Notes under the pieces: generated by a model
Seen by the model: the letters and a program-made list of their open reading frames with translations, nothing else
Databases searched by the model: none
Told to the model about the DNA's origin: nothing
Part shown: one piece after another, positions 24,849 to 32,260 of the stretch
How positions within the stretch are numbered: the stretch's first letter is position 1
How the letters are laid out: every line of letters starts with the position of its first letter
DNA from: Paraburkholderia lycopersici
GTDB taxonomy: Bacteria; Pseudomonadota; Gammaproteobacteria; Burkholderiales; Burkholderiaceae
Assembly (NCBI RefSeq): GCF_900096975.1
Contig: NZ_FMYQ01000045.1
Coordinates: 1-37,282 of the forward strand
DNA: 37,282 bases
Reading direction: 5' to 3'
Made by a program: the position numbers and the translations under genes

Positions 24849-26468
24849 ATGCCAAAACGGGTTCTTTCGCTGCGTCTTCTGGTGCGCCGTTGGGCCATGG
24901 TGCGGGCGAGAGCGGCGACGCGCCTGATCGGCAACTACCCCTTCTTCGCAGGGCTCTCCGGCACGCTGGTCGCCACGGTGATGGCGATCCTGACCTACGC
25001 GGCGCTCTACGAAGGCCGCGCCGAAGAGTTGCGCCACGCGGCCGAGAACTCGCACAACCTCGTGCAGCTCATCAGCAACGACATTGCGCGCAACGTCGAG
25101 ATCTATGACCTGTCGCTGCAGGCCGTGGTCACGGCGGCGCAGCAGCCGCAAACCTGGCTCATGCCCGAGGCGTTGCGCCAGCGCGTGCTGTTCGACCGCG
25201 CGACGGCGGCCTCGAATCTCGGCGGCGCCTACGTGGTCGACGCAACCGGCCACGTGAAAGCCTCGCAGCGCGCCGTGGCCGAAGCCGTAGCCGCCGGCGT
25301 GTCGTTCGCAGACCGCGACTATTTCGTCGCGCACCAGAGCGACCCGCGCGCGGGTCTCTTCTTTTCGAAACCCTATCGCTCGCGCCTGCGCGGCGGAGTG
25401 CTCACGATCGGCCTCACGCGCCGCATCGACGCGCCCGACGGCGCATTCGCGGGCGTCGCGCTGCTCGGGGTGCGCCTCGATTATTTTCAGCAGCTTCTGG
25501 AGCGCGTCGATCTCGGGCAGCGCGGCCATCTGTTCATCCTGATGCGCGACGGCACGCTGCTCGCGAGCAAGCCGCCGTCACAGCGCGGCGCCGGGGCGAG
25601 CTATGCGGATCTGCCGAATTTCGCGGTCTTTTCGCGCCGCGACGCCGGTACCTATACCGCGCATTCGGCGCTCGACGGCGTGATGCGCATCTATACCTTC
25701 GCGCATGTCGGCAATACGCCGGTCATTGTCGTCGCGGCGCCCGCCGTGGCCGACGTGCTCGCCAGCTGGCGCCGGCGCAGCTATATCGCGCTCGTGATGA
25801 CGACGGTTTTTGGCGGCGCCTGGGTTGTCGTTTCGTGGGTGCTCGCGTTCGCGCTACGCGACAAGGTGGTCGCCGAAGGCGAACTGTTGCGCCTCGCCGT
25901 GACCGATCCGCTCACGGGTCTCGCGAACCGCCGCGCGTTCGACAGGCGTCTCGCCGAAGAGTGGCAGCACGCGGTGCGCGAGCGCACGCCGCTTTCGGTG
26001 CTGTTCTTCGACATCGATCACTTCAAGCTCTTCAACGACACGTACGGACATGCCGCCGGCGACGAGGTGCTGGCCTTCGTGGCCGGGCGCATCGCTGCCG
26101 GATCGCGGCGCGCAACCGATCTCGTCGCTCGCTTTGGCGGCGAGGAGTTCGTAGTGCTGCTGCCGGGCACGACGCTCGATGCCGCGACGCGCATGGCGGA
26201 GAAGATCCGCAGGCGCATCGAGTCCGACAATCTCACGCTGAGCGGGACGCACCACGGGTGCGTGACGGTGAGCGCGGGGTGCGCGAGTTGCGATCCGCCG
26301 GCGGGCGGCAGCGGCGCGAAGCTGCTGATCGCCGCCGACCGCCTGCTCTACGAGGCGAAGGAAGCCGGCCGCAATCAGGTCCGGTCGCAGCAATGGACCG
26401 GCGACGGGACGCCGCCGCTGGTGGGTTCCGAGGCCGGAACCCGAGGCCGCGACGCGCCCGCAACCTGA
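24849..26468 (+). CDS. Membrane diguanylate cyclase (Cache-like sensor plus GGDEF)
   Basis: A 539-residue protein. Helix 1 spans residues 31-53. A periplasmic region of about 250 residues follows, resembling a double Cache sensor (VVDATGHVKASQ, FADRDYFVAHQSDPRAGLFF, SKPYRS). Helix 2 is at about 315-338. The GGDEF domain has FFDIDHFKLFNDTYGHAAGDEVL, an active-site GGEEF at residues 430-434 and an RATD inhibitory site five residues before it. It should make cyclic di-GMP in response to a periplasmic ligand and be feedback inhibited. AAGGAGG lies just upstream of ATG 24849, which is preferred over the open frame start at 24732. Confidence 0.92.
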   Translation: MPKRVLSLRLLVRRWAMVRARAATRLIGNYPFFAGLSGTLVATVMAILTYAALYEGRAEELRHAAENSHNLVQLISNDIARNVEIYDLSLQAVVTAAQQPQTWLMPEALRQRVLFDRATAASNLGGAYVVDATGHVKASQRAVAEAVAAGVSFADRDYFVAHQSDPRAGLFFSKPYRSRLRGGVLTIGLTRRIDAPDGAFAGVALLGVRLDYFQQLLERVDLGQRGHLFILMRDGTLLASKPPSQRGAGASYADLPNFAVFSRRDAGTYTAHSALDGVMRIYTFAHVGNTPVIVVAAPAVADVLASWRRRSYIALVMTTVFGGAWVVVSWVLAFALRDKVVAEGELLRLAVTDPLTGLANRRAFDRRLAEEWQHAVRERTPLSVLFFDIDHFKLFNDTYGHAAGDEVLAFVAGRIAAGSRRATDLVARFGGEEFVVLLPGTTLDAATRMAEKIRRRIESDNLTLSGTHHGCVTVSAGCASCDPPAGGSGAKLLIAADRLLYEAKEAGRNQVRSQQWTGDGTPPLVGSEAGTRGRDAPAT

Positions 26469-26482
26469 GACAAGCCGAAGGC

Positions 26483-26502
26483 CGCCCCGGGCGAGCGGGG
26501 CG
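26483..26502 (+). terminator. Possible terminator hairpin after the GGDEF gene
   Basis: CGCCCC at 26483-26488 pairs with GGGGCG at 26497-26502 across an 8-base loop, 15 bases after the stop codon. There is no T-run, so only weak support for termination. Confidence 0.3.
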
Positions 26503-26547
26503 CGCTCGCTTTCCGCAGGCAGGCGTGCGGCGCTCCCGGCACGCCGG

Positions 26548-27048
26548 TCAGCGCGCAGATTTCGACAGACGATGGCCGAGACCGAGGTTCGAGACGATCT
26601 GCCAGGTGTAGACGCGCGAATAATGGACGCCGAACTGGCGGCCGATCAGTTCGCGCACGCGGCTGTTGGTCCATGCGTCGCTGGGAAAGCCGTGATCGCG
26701 CGCGGAGCCGTGCAGGGCGCTCGCGATCCAGCCTAGCGCGGCCTGATCGAGCACCGAGGGGCGGCCGCCCACGCTCATCTGCTGGAGCGCGGCGAGGCCG
26801 CCGTCTTCGACGATCGATTTGTAGCGCCTCACCGTCTGGGCGGAAAGGTGCAGTGAGTCGGCGACGGAATTCACCGTCGCGCCTTCCATCAACATCTGGC
26901 CGGCGGCCATTCTTCTCGCGACGCTCGGCAGGTTTTCGGTTCGGGTAAGCATGTGTTCACTCGTCGACGAAAGATTCCGGTCATGCGGCAATGCGGATGT
27001 GCCGCTCCTGTAACCCTCTTCCTGCATGCGGGTCTTGTCGCTTGCCAT
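26548..27048 (-). CDS. Small helix-turn-helix protein resembling the IS630-type transposase N-terminus
   Basis: Up to 166 residues from ATG 27048, or 134 from ATG 26952 (MLTRTENLPSVARRMAAGQM); neither start has a convincing ribosome-binding site. A Homeodomain/HTH-29-like unit (MEGATVNSVADSLHLSAQTV, then VRRYKSIVEDGGLAALQQMS) is followed by a GRPSVLDQ turn. A second winged-helix unit comes next (SRVRELIGRQFGVHYSRVYTWQ). This is the layout of the DNA-binding half of IS630/Tc1 transposases, but there is no DDE catalytic domain on either strand nearby. It could be a domesticated DNA-binding regulator or a truncated transposase; it ends cleanly with RLSKSAR. Confidence 0.65.
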   Translation of the reverse strand: MASDKTRMQEEGYRSGTSALPHDRNLSSTSEHMLTRTENLPSVARRMAAGQMLMEGATVNSVADSLHLSAQTVRRYKSIVEDGGLAALQQMSVGGRPSVLDQAALGWIASALHGSARDHGFPSDAWTNSRVRELIGRQFGVHYSRVYTWQIVSNLGLGHRLSKSAR

Positions 27049-27886
27049 GGACTTGCGCCGGGTGCGGTGACGCGGGAGCCATGACGGACGGCGAAATCGA
27101 CGCCCGGTGAAGGGCGCTTGTTGCGAAACGCCTCGGTGTTCCGCAGCGGATATTAATAATTGTTTTTGTAGGGAATGTGTATAGTCAGCGGAAAAATAGT
27201 CTGCTTGACTTGTGGAAAATCCTGAACTAATGGGAAAAAACAACCGACCCGGATTGCTCAACAATGGGCGCCGTTATTTCAACTTGATGTTGCAATGCGA
27301 TCGGGCGGTGTCGCCAGCTAATAGCCGACTCTTTTGCTCGATTACTGGAAGCCGCGCTGCGCGCAGGTTTCGTATGAGCAATTCCGCGCACAGTATGGCT
27401 CAATGCGGATTAAATATCGATGGTCGTGCTTTTAAGCGCGATTAGCGATCCGGGCTCCGCGCCTATGCGAATCGGCCGCCATTCTTTGCCGCTTGCTATT
27501 GACAGCCCGATGACGGCCAGGGACGGCAATTTCAGGGAGAGATTTGATTTTTTGTGCGGAACGGTTTTGGCGAATATTCAAACTCGAATGCGGATTGGAT
27601 TTGAATGCGAACGCGTCCATGTCCACTCTCGGCGCCGCGCTGCCAAAACCGCCTGCATGAACGGCGCCCGAGGCGCGCCGGCTGCGCTGTAATTCGCCGG
27701 CGTCGTTGTGTAACAAAATCACGGCATTACAGGGACTTCCTCATCCTTTGAACGAGGAGGCGACGGACCGGGAAAACCCGTGCGGCACACAATTGGATAG
27801 GTGATCGCCATGCCGGCCTGCGGAAACTGTCGGGAACGATCTCCCGATAGCGCGCAAAAAGGGACGATCCGGTGGCATCCCAGCGG
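27049..27886. other. AT-richer intergenic stretch without a recognisable gene
   Basis: About 840 bases, visibly lower in G+C than the flanks (for example 27,150-27,260 and 27,280-27,620). Short open frames on both strands lack ribosome-binding sites and recognisable domains. A TTGACT at 27,208-27,213 has a TAATGG 17 bases on, which could be a weak rightward promoter, but no gene follows. It marks the junction between core-like genes and the accessory island. Confidence 0.5.
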
Positions 27887-28377
27887 ATGTATCGGGTATC
27901 GGATGAAGAGTGGTACTTCGCCGCTCGGTCCCCGACCTTGATGAGCAAGAACGCGTCCCGGCGCCGCGATGAGTTGCGCGAGATGTTCAACGCCTTGCGC
28001 TGGATTCAGGCAGGCTGCTTCGAGGCGATGGTCAATGAATGATCTGCGTTCGATCGTCCGGGTCGCGCAGGAGCGTCGTGGTCAACCCAGCGCGGTTATT
28101 CTCGACGGACGCCCCCTGCAGTCGATCTGCAAGAGTGAGCCTCGAGCCGGTTACGACGGCTAAAAAACGCAAACGCAGCGGCAAGGTCCACATCGCTGTT
28201 GATGCGTTGGGGCAGTTGCTTGCCGAGCACGTGACGCCTGCCAACGAACAGGGGCGCACGCAGGTCGGGGAACTGGTACGTCAGGTGCGATTGCCCGAAA
28301 TCTTGGCTGGTTTGCATTTCGTCGTGTTCTTCGTGCTTATGCTCATTCATTTTGCAACCCTTAACAAAAGTGCATAA
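27887..28377 (+). pseudogene. Relic of an IS5-family transposase with two internal deletions and two frameshifts
   Basis: Pieces of one transposase follow in order. MYRVSDEEWYFAARSPTLMS to ELREMFNALRWI comes first. It is fused to QAGCFEAMVN with loss of the ~27 residues that normally lie between two RW dipeptides. A 4-base duplication (ATGAATGA at 28035-28042) shifts the frame before NDLRSIVRVAQERRGQPSAV and LDGRPLQSICKSEPRAGYDG. A second shift (TAAAAAAC at about 28161-28168) precedes KKRKRSGKVHIAVDALGQLL and EHVTPANEQGRTQVGELVRQ. A second deletion of about 75 residues joins this to LPEILAGLHFVVFFVLMLIH and the stop at 28377. The intact protein would be about 270 residues. The start VSDEEW matches the transposase beginning at 37233. 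Confidence 0.85.
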
Positions 28378-28385
28378 CCTCGTCT
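28369..28385 (+). repeat. Decayed right inverted repeat of the IS5-family relic
   Basis: AAGTGCATAACCTCGTC overlaps the relic transposase stop codon. It resembles the reverse complement of the IS left end at 37190-37208 (GGAAGTGCCTAACACGCTC): AAGTGC and TAAC agree exactly and the rest partly. This places the old right boundary of the element here. The left end of the relic was not located. Confidence 0.5.
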
Positions 28386-28721
28386 GGAGTCGCTTGCTCT
28401 GCGAGAGCAGATCGTACTTCTGTCTCCGTGGAGCGCTCGGGAGATCCAGTAAGTTGCCAATACACTGAGCACCAGGCTGCGGAAAAACGCTCGGCTGGAA
28501 GGCGCCTGCTAATACCTTGGACGAATACCTAAAATCTGTTCAACAATCTGGTGTTGCGACGACCGGTTGAATCTGCCCGTTACCGGCAAAACACGATCGC
28601 GTTGCCTCGCTCGTGCAGACCGGTGAATATCTCCGGGCGCGAAGCCGTCAGAGGTTGAAATTCGCCTGCACGGCGCATTCCGTACGCGTCCTGTCTGCAA
28701 CCCGGCAACCCGGTTTGCTGA
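28386..28721. other. Intergenic stretch downstream of the activator gene
   Basis: 336 bases between the IS relic and the stop codon of the leftward activator gene. No gene, terminator with a U-tract or recognisable relic was seen. A small dyad TGCTCT/AGAGCA lies at 28396-28410. Confidence 0.4.
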
Positions 28722-30512
28722 TCAGTGCAACGACATATCGCTGTCTTCCATTTTCTTGATGCGATAGGCAAGCTGCGCGCGTGTCACACCGAGCAGGGCC
28801 GCCGCCTTCGTGAAATTGCCCTGCGCTGCCTTGAACGCGGCCTTCACCAGTGTGTTCTCGATTGCATCGAGAGACATGTTCGAACGCGCAACGATGCCTT
28901 CGGCCCAGGCCTTCAAGGCTTCGGCCTCCTGTCCTGCTTCCGGCGAGCGGGACTCGGGATAAAGATTCGCGTTCTCCGTCAACAGGCCCAATTCGTTCAG
29001 CGCCATTGGGCCGTGCGCGCCTATCTCGCTGTCGATGGTAACGAGCTGGTGATAACCGAGCGGCTGGTCGTTTTCTCCGAGAATAACGCCACGCTCGATC
29101 ACGTTCTCGAATTCGCGCACGTTGCCGGGCCATCGATAATTGAGCAGGATCTGCCAGGCCTGCGCCGTCACGCCCGTCACTCGCCGTCCGTAACGCTCGC
29201 TATATTTACGCAGCAAATGTTCGAGCAGCAGCGGAATATCGTCGCGCCGCTCGCGCAACGGTGGAATCTGGATCGGGAACACGTTCAGGCGGTAAAACAG
29301 GTCTTCGCGAAAACGTCCTTCACTCACCGCTTTCCAGAGGTTTTCATTTGTGGCGGCGAGGATGCGCACGTCCACCTTACGCGTTACCGTACTGCCGAGC
29401 GTTTCGAATTCGCCGGTCTGGATCACGCGCAGTAGCTTGCCCTGCGCCGTCATCGGCAGGCTGCTGATCTCATCGAGGAAGAGCGTACCGCCATCGGCGA
29501 CCTGGAAGCGCCCGGACCGCGCTTCGCCCGCGCCGGTGTAAGCGCCCCGCTCGACGCCGAAGAGTTCGGCTTCCATCAACTGCTCCGGAATCGCCGCGCA
29601 GTTTACTTCGAGGAAGGGTTTGTCGGCGCGCGCACTGAGGACGCGGATCTCCTTCGCGAAAGCACTCTTGCCGACGCCGCTCTCGCCGAGTAGCAGCACG
29701 GTGGCCGTGGTCGGCGCAACACGCTGGATCTTGTGCATGACCGTGTTGAACGCAACAGACGCTCCGATTACGCTCGAATTTTCGATAAAGCGCGACGCCC
29801 CTTCCTTGCGTGGTGAAATTTCGATGGTGCGCGAACGCTCGCTTGCTTCGGGTGGCACCAGATGGAACGGCCTTGGCTCGAAATACACGAGATCGAGTTC
29901 TGCGTCGGGCCAGTCGTCCGCGGGACGAGCGATGCAACGGCACATGTCGGCGCCCGTCGCACGACACTCCACTTCGCGCACGAGAATGCGCCGTCCCACG
30001 CATGTGCTCAGGAAGCCGGAGGCGTAGCCCACTTCCATCCAGCACGCGGCCGAACCGTCAATGCCGAAGGACTCTATGTGAACCTGGTCGTCGTAGCTGT
30101 TCTTCCAGAAAAATTCGATATCGCAGATGCCTTTTTCGATATCGACCTTTTGGGACACGATGATCGGAGGACTAACAATGCCCTGCAAGGCATGAAAGTA
30201 GCCGCCGCTGATCATGAGGCGTTCGACGGGCGTGCCGGGCGGCCGGATTTTCATCGCGAGTTCCGCGTCGCGGCAGCCGGCCGAGTAGCCGAAGCGCGTG
30301 AGCAGGCCGCGGGTCGCTTCCATGCCTAAACAGAGGACGAGTTCCTGTCGCAAGGCGCGCAGGGATTCGACATGAAAGAGGACCATGCGACGGTCCTCCA
30401 GCCAGATCAAGCCTTCCGCTGGATTGAAATGCAGGTGTTTGAGGACGTCATTGGCTTCCAGACCTGGCTCCACGGCCGTCCCGGCCGGTTTCTTGCTGCG
30501 CGCTTTGCTCAA
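28722..30512 (-). CDS. Sigma-54-dependent activator of the XylR/DmpR type (aromatic effector sensing)
   Basis: A 596-residue protein. Residues ~20-125 match the XylR N-terminal domain (IWLEDRRMVLFHVESLRALR) and ~130-205 the V4R domain with GSAACWMEVGYASGFLSTCV and a Cys-rich CRATGADMCRC end. The AAA+ domain spans ~245-475, with Walker A GESGVGKS, the sigma-54 contact loop GAYTGA at about 322-327 and Walker B GGTLFLDEI. A Fis-type helix-turn-helix closes the protein (FTKAAALLGVTRAQLAYRIK). XylR, DmpR and HbpR bind phenolic or aromatic effectors in the N-terminal domain. The start is TTG at 30512 with AGGAG 8 bases before it; no ATG lies near. It is divergent from the dioxygenase gene, which has a sigma-54 promoter. 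Confidence 0.93.
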   Translation of the reverse strand: MSKARSKKPAGTAVEPGLEANDVLKHLHFNPAEGLIWLEDRRMVLFHVESLRALRQELVLCLGMEATRGLLTRFGYSAGCRDAELAMKIRPPGTPVERLMISGGYFHALQGIVSPPIIVSQKVDIEKGICDIEFFWKNSYDDQVHIESFGIDGSAACWMEVGYASGFLSTCVGRRILVREVECRATGADMCRCIARPADDWPDAELDLVYFEPRPFHLVPPEASERSRTIEISPRKEGASRFIENSSVIGASVAFNTVMHKIQRVAPTTATVLLLGESGVGKSAFAKEIRVLSARADKPFLEVNCAAIPEQLMEAELFGVERGAYTGAGEARSGRFQVADGGTLFLDEISSLPMTAQGKLLRVIQTGEFETLGSTVTRKVDVRILAATNENLWKAVSEGRFREDLFYRLNVFPIQIPPLRERRDDIPLLLEHLLRKYSERYGRRVTGVTAQAWQILLNYRWPGNVREFENVIERGVILGENDQPLGYHQLVTIDSEIGAHGPMALNELGLLTENANLYPESRSPEAGQEAEALKAWAEGIVARSNMSLDAIENTLVKAAFKAAQGNFTKAAALLGVTRAQLAYRIKKMEDSDMSLH

Positions 30513-30542
30513 TTGGTTGTCTCCTGCCGCTTCCGCTTGTCT

Positions 30543-30556
30543 CTCGGCATGCCGAG
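30543..30556. promoter_or_regulatory. Perfect 14-base palindrome upstream of the activator gene
   Basis: CTCGGCATGCCGAG lies 31 bases upstream of the activator TTG start. It could be an autoregulatory operator or a 5' leader hairpin. A tandem duplication of CAGGCTGGAGG follows at 30591-30612. Confidence 0.35.
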
Positions 30557-30590
30557 GTGGGATGGTCGCTATTTTTTGCGCCTGAGTATA

Positions 30591-30612
30591 CAGGCTGGAG
30601 GCAGGCTGGAGG
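30591..30612 (+). repeat. Tandem duplication of an 11-base unit
   Basis: CAGGCTGGAGG occurs twice back to back. It lies about 80-100 bases upstream of the activator start codon, next to the end of the IS110-like relic. Confidence 0.7.
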
Positions 30613-30627
30613 CGCTTATGTTGTTCG

Positions 30628-30860
30628 TCAAGCGTTCACGGCTGGTTTGGGTTGGTACATGGTGCCGTCGCATGGCGAACAAGACGTCGCCGCGCCGCCT
30701 TGCCAGCGCAATGAGTGCCGGATCTTGCGCGCGTAATAGGCCCTGTGAGACCGGGTCTCGCACGGAGGCGAAGGCGGAGAGAAACAACGTGCGCTCGAGC
30801 CGCTTGTTGCCGCGGCGGCGTGGGCGTTCGCCGCGGTTGCCAATGCGAATCGTCGAGAGC
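30628..30860 (-). pseudogene. Relic of the C-terminal part of an IS110-family transposase
   Basis: Read leftward across three frames, the segment gives RRRGNKRLERTLFLSAFASV then RDPVS in one frame. RAYYARKIR follows in a second frame, then PALIALARRRGDVLFAMRR in the first again, and finally DGTMYQPKPAVNA and a stop at 30628. This order is the conserved C-terminal tail of IS110-type transposases (GNKRLKRA..FLSAF..., SRAYYDRKR, ALARR..DVLFAMLRDGT). At least three frameshifts and no upstream catalytic part remain. It fills most of the region between the activator and the sigma-54 promoter. Confidence 0.75.
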
Positions 30861-31090
30861 CTGTCGCGCGCAAGGAAAATGCGTGCGTTCTTTACGCTGC
30901 GGCGTTGATGGCGAAAATTCGCAGGCCGGGCAAGGCTAAAAGCACGGCATCTTAATAAATTCATCAATCGAGCCGATCCCTCGTCAGCAATTGCGAAAGC
31001 GCGCGACACGTCCGCCGTGCAGAAAAAGCGAAGCAATATCAAGCACATCTCCGATTGTTCGGCACGCAAATCGTTGCGTCCGCATCGCAT

Positions 31091-31106
31091 TGGCATACAG
31101 CTTGCA
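31091..31106 (+). promoter_or_regulatory. Sigma-54 (-24/-12) promoter of the catabolic genes
   Basis: TGGCATACAGCTTGCA matches the RpoN consensus TGGCAC-N5-TTGCA with one mismatch; the invariant GG and GC are separated by exactly 10 bases. The expected transcription start is near 31,117, about 86 bases upstream of the dioxygenase ATG. The divergent activator carries the sigma-54 interaction loop, so promoter and activator fit each other. Confidence 0.88.
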
Positions 31107-31202
31107 ATTAGGTGGGGCCAACTCAGAGAAGCGGCAGATTTTCTTACCTAAAAAAACGCACCTGCCGACGCATGCGCGGCAGGGCGAACAAGGAGGCAAC
31201 AC

Positions 31203-32093
31203 ATGTCCGATATTTCGACATTGGGTTACGTTGTGCTTAACGTTAGCGATCTGGATCAGTGGGAGTCGTTCGCCACTGACATTCTGGGTCTGCAGGTCGG
31301 CCAGCGCACCGATAATTCGATCAGTCTGCGCATGGACGAACGCGAGCAGAACATCTTGCTGGAGCGCGGCACTGCCGACGATCTGGCCGCGCTCGGCTGG
31401 GAATTCGATACCTTCGAAGCATTGCGGGAATACGTGGACGAATTGCGCGCGAAAGACGTTAACGTGATCGAGTGCGACGGTCAGGTCACGCAATCGCGCA
31501 AGGCCGAGCGCGTGTTCTATTGCATCGACCCGGAGGGTTTGCGCCACGAATTCTTTACCGGGCCGAAGATCGCGCCACTGTCGAAGCCGTTCCGTTCCAA
31601 AGTACTGGTATCGGGTTTCGAAACGGGGCGTTTGGGCGTCGGCCATACGTTCTGTATAGCGCAGGATTATCCGGGCGCAGTGAAGTTCGCCACCGAAAAA
31701 CTGGGGCTGAGGCTTTCCGACTATATCCGCGACTCGGAAACCTTCCCGGGTGTGACGGTGGATGCCACGTTCCTGCACTCGGCCACGGGCCGCCACCATT
31801 CCATCGGACTGGCGTACATGCCTTTCCCGAAGAAGATGCACCACCTCATGGTGCAGGTGAAGTCGCTCGATGACGTGGGCCTCGCCTTCGATCGCGTGCG
31901 CAAGGCGGGCGTGCCGGTGGTGATGGAGATCGGCCATCACCCGAACGACGGCATGGTGTCGTTCTACTGTGCCGCTCCCTCCGGCTTTGCCATCGAATTC
32001 GGCTGGGGAGGCCTCGTCATCGACGACTCCACCTGGAACGTCCGGACCTATAGCCAGCTCGACGACTGGGGACACCAGCAGCCCGGCAAGTGA
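31203..32093 (+). CDS. Type I extradiol ring-cleavage dioxygenase (BphC/HsaC-like)
   Basis: A 296-residue two-domain VOC-fold dioxygenase, the usual BphC length. By alignment with BphC, the Fe(II) ligands are His148 (VGHTF), His214 (MHHLMVQV) and Glu265 (FAIEFGWGG). The acid-base residues His199 (GRHHSIGLAY) and Tyr255 (MVSFYC) are also in place. It should open a 3-substituted catechol between C1 and C2 (meta-cleavage). AAGGAGGC lies just before ATG 31203, downstream of the sigma-54 promoter. The hydrolase and hydroxylase that follow suggest a catechol with a bulky or alkyl/aryl substituent. A decayed second copy of such a gene is at about 36,049. Confidence 0.93.
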   Translation: MSDISTLGYVVLNVSDLDQWESFATDILGLQVGQRTDNSISLRMDEREQNILLERGTADDLAALGWEFDTFEALREYVDELRAKDVNVIECDGQVTQSRKAERVFYCIDPEGLRHEFFTGPKIAPLSKPFRSKVLVSGFETGRLGVGHTFCIAQDYPGAVKFATEKLGLRLSDYIRDSETFPGVTVDATFLHSATGRHHSIGLAYMPFPKKMHHLMVQVKSLDDVGLAFDRVRKAGVPVVMEIGHHPNDGMVSFYCAAPSGFAIEFGWGGLVIDDSTWNVRTYSQLDDWGHQQPGK

Positions 32094-32260
32094 CCGGATT
32101 CACGCGGTTCCCGAGGCGGAGGCTGGTTGTCCGGTGAACGCCGATGCCGCGCAATGCCGCAATACGAGGCCCCCGAAAAGTCCAACGACGTCATGCACAA
32201 GTGCCTGGCAACGGGCCAGTGCTGATCGACGCAATTAACCAACGCATCAAGGAGGCCAAC

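Noticed and set aside
27420..27722. Short open frames of about 90 codons on both strands in the AT-rich gap
   Set aside because: No ribosome-binding sites, no domain, and the two strands overlap; treated as non-coding.
30983..30998. CAATTG-centred partial dyad as a XylR-type upstream activator sequence
   Set aside because: Only the centre and a few outer bases fit TTGANCAATTGATCAA; too weak to list as a feature, although its position is suitable.
32154..32225. A 23-codon frame starting MPQYEAPEKSNDVMHKC between dioxygenase and hydroxylase
   Set aside because: No clear ribosome-binding site and no recognised homologue; too short to call as a gene or relic.
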